NCBI GenBank assembly: GCA_905236895.1
Contig: CAJOQI010000105.1
Coordinates: forward strand, 1 to 9,187
Origin: an uncultured Peptostreptococcaceae bacterium
GTDB lineage: Bacteria > Bacillota > Clostridia > Peptostreptococcales > Anaerovoracaceae
DNA: 9,187 nucleotides
Reading direction: 5' to 3'
Shown here: positions 5,596-9,187 of the stretch, one piece after another
Position numbering within the stretch: the stretch's first letter is position 1
Layout: each line of letters starts with the position of its first letter
Notes under the pieces: model-generated
Databases searched by the model: none
Told to the model about the DNA's origin: nothing
What the model saw: only the letters and a program-made list of their open reading frames with translations
Made by a program: the position numbers and the translations under genes

Positions 5596-8500
5596 CAAGA
5601 TTCTTATGGGCCGTTGCCATCATCAGTTTAATTCTGTTTAGCTGGTTTACATCGCTGGCACCGGGGTCGTAGTCGATAGCCACTATATTGGCCCTTGGAT
5701 TAAGCTTTCTTATGGCCTTCATCATTCCCTTACCCGTTACGTGGTTGGGCAGGCAGGCGAAGGGTTGAAGACATGCGATATTCTCACAGCCATTATGAAT
5801 AAGCTCTATCATCTCTCCCGTTAAGAGCCACCCTTCTCCGCATTGGTTGCCTAGGGAGATTACTTCCGTTGCGGCCTTGGCGGTTTCCTCAATATAGGCA
5901 GGTTCATCAAAGTGAATGCTCTCCCGAAGAGCTTTTCTCATGGGCTTTCTCATCCACTCTATGGCCTGGATTGCCAGCTGATTAAGTTTCATCTGTTTAT
6001 AGCTTCCCGATAGGTTTTCGTAGTTAAACTTCTTGCTGTAGAATCCGTACATGAAGAAGTCCATCATATCAAGAACAACGGCTTCTCCACCCTCCTGCTC
6101 AATAATATCCACTATATCGTTATTGGCATTGGGATGGTATTTAACCAGAATCTCTCCTACCACACCTACACGGGGTTTCTTAAGGTCTACGCGCTCTATA
6201 CTATCAAAATCCCTAACTATTTCTCTTACATTCTTGGAGAATATCCTTCTGTTGAAATGAAGCGTATTGTCAATAATTCTGTCATGCCAGGATGCCAAAA
6301 CCTTTTCTGCTGTTCCGGGAACCTTTTCGTAGGGTCTGGTTGCATAAAGAACTCTCATAATAAGGTCACCATATAGAGCTCCCGTAATCAGCTTAAGTCC
6401 CATGGAAGCGGTAATCTTAAATCCCGGATTCTTCTCCAGTCCTACCATATTGAAGGATATTACGGGGATCTGTGGCATATGAAGATCCTTGAGGGCCTTT
6501 CTAAGAAGTGCCACATAGTTTGATGCTCTGCATCCTCCTCCTGTCTGAGACATGAATACGGCGGTTTTGTTAAGATCGTATTCTCCCGATTTAAGGGCGG
6601 AAATAATCTGTCCCAGGGTTACGATGGTGGGATAACAAGCATCATTATTGATATAGGTAAGACCTTCGTTTACGGAATTCTTATCCACCGGGGGAAGCAA
6701 AACCGCATTATATCCGCAGGATCTAACGGCGGCCTCCAAATAAGTAAAATGCAGTGGAGACATCTGAGGTACAAGGATGGTATATCCCTGGTCTCTCATA
6801 TCCTCGGTAAATAGCTGTCTCTCATAGGATTCATCGCTGGGTGAAAGAACTATATTATTCTTCTCCCTTTCCTCCATGGCTGCCTTGAGAGATCTTATTC
6901 TAATCTTAATGGCTCCAAGATTGGATACTTCGTCAATCTTAAGAACCGTATACATCTTATTGTTTTTGTCGCAAATTTCCTCAACCTGATCCGTGGTAAC
7001 AGCATCAAGTCCGCAACCGAAGGAATTAAGCTGAACCAGCTCAATGTCCTCATTCTTTCCAACAAAGTCCGCAGCTTTATAGAGCCTGGAATGATATACC
7101 CACTGGTCCAAAACTCTTACAGGTCTTGGAAGTTCACCCAGATGGGCTATGGAGTCTTCGGACAATACCACCAAATCAAAGGATGTTATAAGTTTGTTTA
7201 TTCCGTGGTTAATCTCAGGATCCAAATGATATGGACGACCTGCCAGGACAACCATCTTATAGCCCTGTTCTCTGGCATATTCCATGGCAAATCTGCCCTG
7301 CTCTCTAACGTCTTCTTTGAAACGCTGCTGCTCTGAGCGAGCCCATTTAACCGCCTTTGATGCCTCATCCTGAGTAATACCAAAGTCCTTCAGTTCTCTA
7401 ACCAAGGCCTTCACCAGCCTTTGATCCTCATCGTAAGGAAGGAATGGATGGATGAATTCCACATGATTTTCCTTAAAGATATCGTCCATATTATTGGCGA
7501 TGGACTCAGGATAGGTGGCTACGATCGGACAGTTGTAATGGTTTGGTGCGGATGGATCCTCATTCTCCTCGTAATTAAGGCATGGATAGAATATCTTCTT
7601 TATGCCATTATCAACAAGCCATTTAATATGGCCGTGAACTATCTTTGCGGGATAACAGGCTGTGTCGGAAGAAATGGTTTCCATACCTGTCTCATAAAGA
7701 TTCTTGCTGGACAGAGGCGAAAGCTCCACCCTAAATCCCAACTGGGTTAAAAGAGTAAACCAGAAGGGATAGTCCTCGTACATATTTAAGACCCTTGGAA
7801 TACCTATTACGCCCCTCTTGGCATGTTCCACGCTTAAGGATTCATAATCAAAGAGTCGAATAAGCTTATAGTCATAGAGATCCGGAAGCTTATTTGCCTT
7901 CTGCTCGCCCCCTGCTCCCTTTTCGCATCTATTACCGGTAATATATCTGGAACCATCGGAAAAGCGATTGATGGTGAGGATGCACTGGTTTTCGCAGCGA
8001 TGGCATCTTCCGTTGGTATGCTCCACGGAAAAGCTTTCCAAATCCTCCTTCTTAAGGAGCTTGGAGGTATCCCCCTCTTTTGATTCCGTTCTTGCAATCA
8101 AAGCGCAGCCGTAGGCTCCCATAAGCCCGGCAATATCGGGACGGGTTACATCCCTTCCCATGATTATTTCAAAGCTTCTAAGAACAGCGTCGTTAAGGAA
8201 GGTTCCTCCCTGAACAACTATATTCTCACCGGCCTCATCGGTATTTCTAAGTTTAATAACCTTATAGAGGGCATTCTTAATAACGGAATAAGAAAGACCG
8301 GCGGATATATCACCTATCTCCGCTCCTTCTTTCTGAGCCTGCTTTACCTTGGAATTCATGAATACGGTGCAACGAGTTCCCAGGTCAACGGGATTCTCAG
8401 CAAAGAGAGCCTTCTTGGCAAAGGCTTTGGTATCCAGTTCCACGGACTTAGCATAGGTTTCAAGGAAGGATCCGCAGCCTGAAGAACAGGCTTCGTTCAG

Positions 8501-9187
8501 CATTATGTTATAGATGGCTCCATCCTTAATCTTCATGCACTTCATATCCTGGCCGCCTATGTCCAGAATAAAGTCCACTCCCGGAAGGAAATGCTCCGCG
8601 GCTCTGAAATGAGCCATGGTTTCTATCTCTCCCATATCCGCCTTAAAAGCGGATTTAATAAGTCCTTCGCCATAGCCTGTGGTGCAGGTTTTGGCAATAT
8701 AACAACTTTCCGGAAGCTGAAAGTAAAGTTCCTCCAGCATATCCTTAACGGCGGAAATGGGATCACCTTCGTTTCCTCTGTAGAAGGAGTAAAGAAGACG
8801 TCCTTCCGAATCTATGAGGGCTGCCTTTGTCGTGGTGCAACCTGCATCTATTCCAAGATAAACCGGACCTGTAGCGGAAGCCATGTCAGCCTTTTCCGCC
8901 TGGTCCTTATCGTGTCTCTCCTTAAATAAATCGTATTCAGCCTGATCCTTAAAAAGAACGTCAATATGCTTGCTGGCAGTCATTAAAGTCGGATCCACAT
9001 TATTAAGTTTCTCCATCAGCTTTGCCAAATGAATTGGCTCCTGCTTTTCAGCCAGCATTGCCGCACCAAGGGCAACAAAGAATTTGGAATCCTCAGGGAA
9101 GATTACTTCTTCAGGTTCCAAATTGAGAGTTTCTATAAATCTTTTTCTTAGTTCCGATAAGAATGTTAAAGGTCCTCCAAGAAAAGC
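5579..9187 (-). CDS. Large acyl-CoA dehydratase activase-related ATPase (BadF/HgdC family), 5'-truncated by window edge
   Basis: The reading frame is open to the right edge: codons upstream of 9121 continue as [17 protein letters not shown], so the true start lies outside. 1202 residues are visible (numbered from the edge). Residues 1-46 are the tail of a first ASKHA ATPase module. Residues about 109-366 are a second, complete one, with the phosphate motif [10 protein letters not shown] (112-121), DIGGQD (209-214), NEAC with Cys234 and GTRC with Cys273; the two cysteines match the positions that hold the inter-subunit [4Fe-4S] cluster in HgdC. A cysteine knot follows (395, 398, 402, 421). Then come DUF2229/HgdB-like regions with DTACYPAK (Cys511), NDACYPTI (Cys851) and GGGC (Cys886), and a C-terminal module with [15 protein letters not shown] (Cys1139, Cys1145). 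Known members couple ATP hydrolysis to low-potential electron transfer into 2-hydroxyacyl-CoA dehydratases or double-cubane proteins; the substrate of these giant fusions is not established. No separate dehydratase subunit gene is visible. Cytosolic; no membrane segment seen. Confidence 0.9.
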   Translation of the reverse strand, partial: AFLGGPLTFLSELRKRFIETLNLEPEEVIFPEDSKFFVALGAAMLAEKQEPIHLAKLMEKLNNVDPTLMTASKHIDVLFKDQAEYDLFKERHDKDQAEKADMASATGPVYLGIDAGCTTTKAALIDSEGRLLYSFYRGNEGDPISAVKDMLEELYFQLPESCYIAKTCTTGYGEGLIKSAFKADMGEIETMAHFRAAEHFLPGVDFILDIGGQDMKCMKIKDGAIYNIMLNEACSSGCGSFLETYAKSVELDTKAFAKKALFAENPVDLGTRCTVFMNSKVKQAQKEGAEIGDISAGLSYSVIKNALYKVIKLRNTDEAGENIVVQGGTFLNDAVLRSFEIIMGRDVTRPDIAGLMGAYGCALIARTESKEGDTSKLLKKEDLESFSVEHTNGRCHRCENQCILTINRFSDGSRYITGNRCEKGAGGEQKANKLPDLYDYKLIRLFDYESLSVEHAKRGVIGIPRVLNMYEDYPFWFTLLTQLGFRVELSPLSSKNLYETGMETISSDTACYPAKIVHGHIKWLVDNGIKKIFYPCLNYEENEDPSAPNHYNCPIVATYPESIANNMDDIFKENHVEFIHPFLPYDEDQRLVKALVRELKDFGITQDEASKAVKWARSEQQRFKEDVREQGRFAMEYAREQGYKMVVLAGRPYHLDPEINHGINKLITSFDLVVLSEDSIAHLGELPRPVRVLDQWVYHSRLYKAADFVGKNEDIELVQLNSFGCGLDAVTTDQVEEICDKNNKMYTVLKIDEVSNLGAIKIRIRSLKAAMEEREKNNIVLSPSDESYERQLFTEDMRDQGYTILVPQMSPLHFTYLEAAVRSCGYNAVLLPPVDKNSVNEGLTYINNDACYPTIVTLGQIISALKSGEYDLNKTAVFMSQTGGGCRASNYVALLRKALKDLHMPQIPVISFNMVGLEKNPGFKITASMGLKLITGALYGDLIMRVLYATRPYEKVPGTAEKVLASWHDRIIDNTLHFNRRIFSKNVREIVRDFDSIERVDLKKPRVGVVGEILVKYHPNANNDIVDIIEQEGGEAVVLDMMDFFMYGFYSKKFNYENLSGSYKQMKLNQLAIQAIEWMRKPMRKALRESIHFDEPAYIEETAKAATEVISLGNQCGEGWLLTGEMIELIHNGCENIACLQPFACLPNHVTGKGMMKAIRKLNPRANIVAIDYDPGASDVNQLNRIKLMMATAHKNLEAPSV

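Noticed and set aside
9119..9121. TTG as start codon of the large activase
   Set aside because: The frame stays open to the window edge and the upstream codons encode conserved ASKHA sequence ([16 protein letters not shown]), so this TTG is an internal leucine.
1..9187. CRISPR arrays, tRNA or rRNA genes, insertion sequences, attachment sites
   Set aside because: I saw no regularly spaced repeats, no cloverleaf or rRNA signatures, no transposase or integrase, and no terminal repeats beyond the single palindrome.

Overview
The window reads as a chromosomal segment from an anaerobic, low-to-moderate-GC Firmicute, most likely a clostridium of the Lachnospiraceae type. This rests on strong AGGAGG-type ribosome binding sites, frequent AGA/AGG/ATA codons, the N-terminus of the YebC protein (MGRHGTIAGRK), a very large HgdC/BadF-type activase, and a RelB/ParE-type pair of a clostridial kind. 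The genus assignment is inference. Every gene I can support lies on the minus strand, so transcription runs from high to low coordinates.

Reading in transcription order: (1) A very large acyl-CoA dehydratase activase-related ATPase enters from the right edge, with its 5' part outside the window. It ends at 5579 in an intrinsic terminator whose left stem is its own last codons. (2) A 168-bp AT-rich intergenic region (5410-5578) holds two promoter candidates and two NrdR-like boxes exactly 31 bp apart, upstream of nrdA. (3) nrdA (840 aa, with ATP-cone) and nrdB (347 aa) encode both subunits of an oxygen-dependent class I ribonucleotide reductase. They are separated by 133 bp, most of it an 89-bp imperfect palindrome (2785-2873). 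(4) A strong terminator follows nrdB, and the promoter of the next gene, yebC, is built into its 3' half. (5) yebC encodes a YebC/TACO1-family translation factor. (6) A RelB/DinJ antitoxin and RelE/ParE toxin operon follows, with its own near-consensus promoter and palindromic operator candidates. The toxin reading frame is broken by a frameshift near codon 40, so the module looks like an antitoxin with a dead toxin unless the break is an assembly error. (7) The last 133 bp hold no gene I can identify.

Functionally this is mostly housekeeping: dNTP synthesis under probable NrdR control, a ribosome-associated factor, and an orphan radical-enzyme activase of unknown substrate. One small accessory module (the toxin-antitoxin pair) sits downstream. 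I did not find a convincing new multi-gene system. The items most worth a second look are the broken toxin with an intact antitoxin, the palindrome splitting nrdA from nrdB, the layered nrd control region, and the orphan giant activase.
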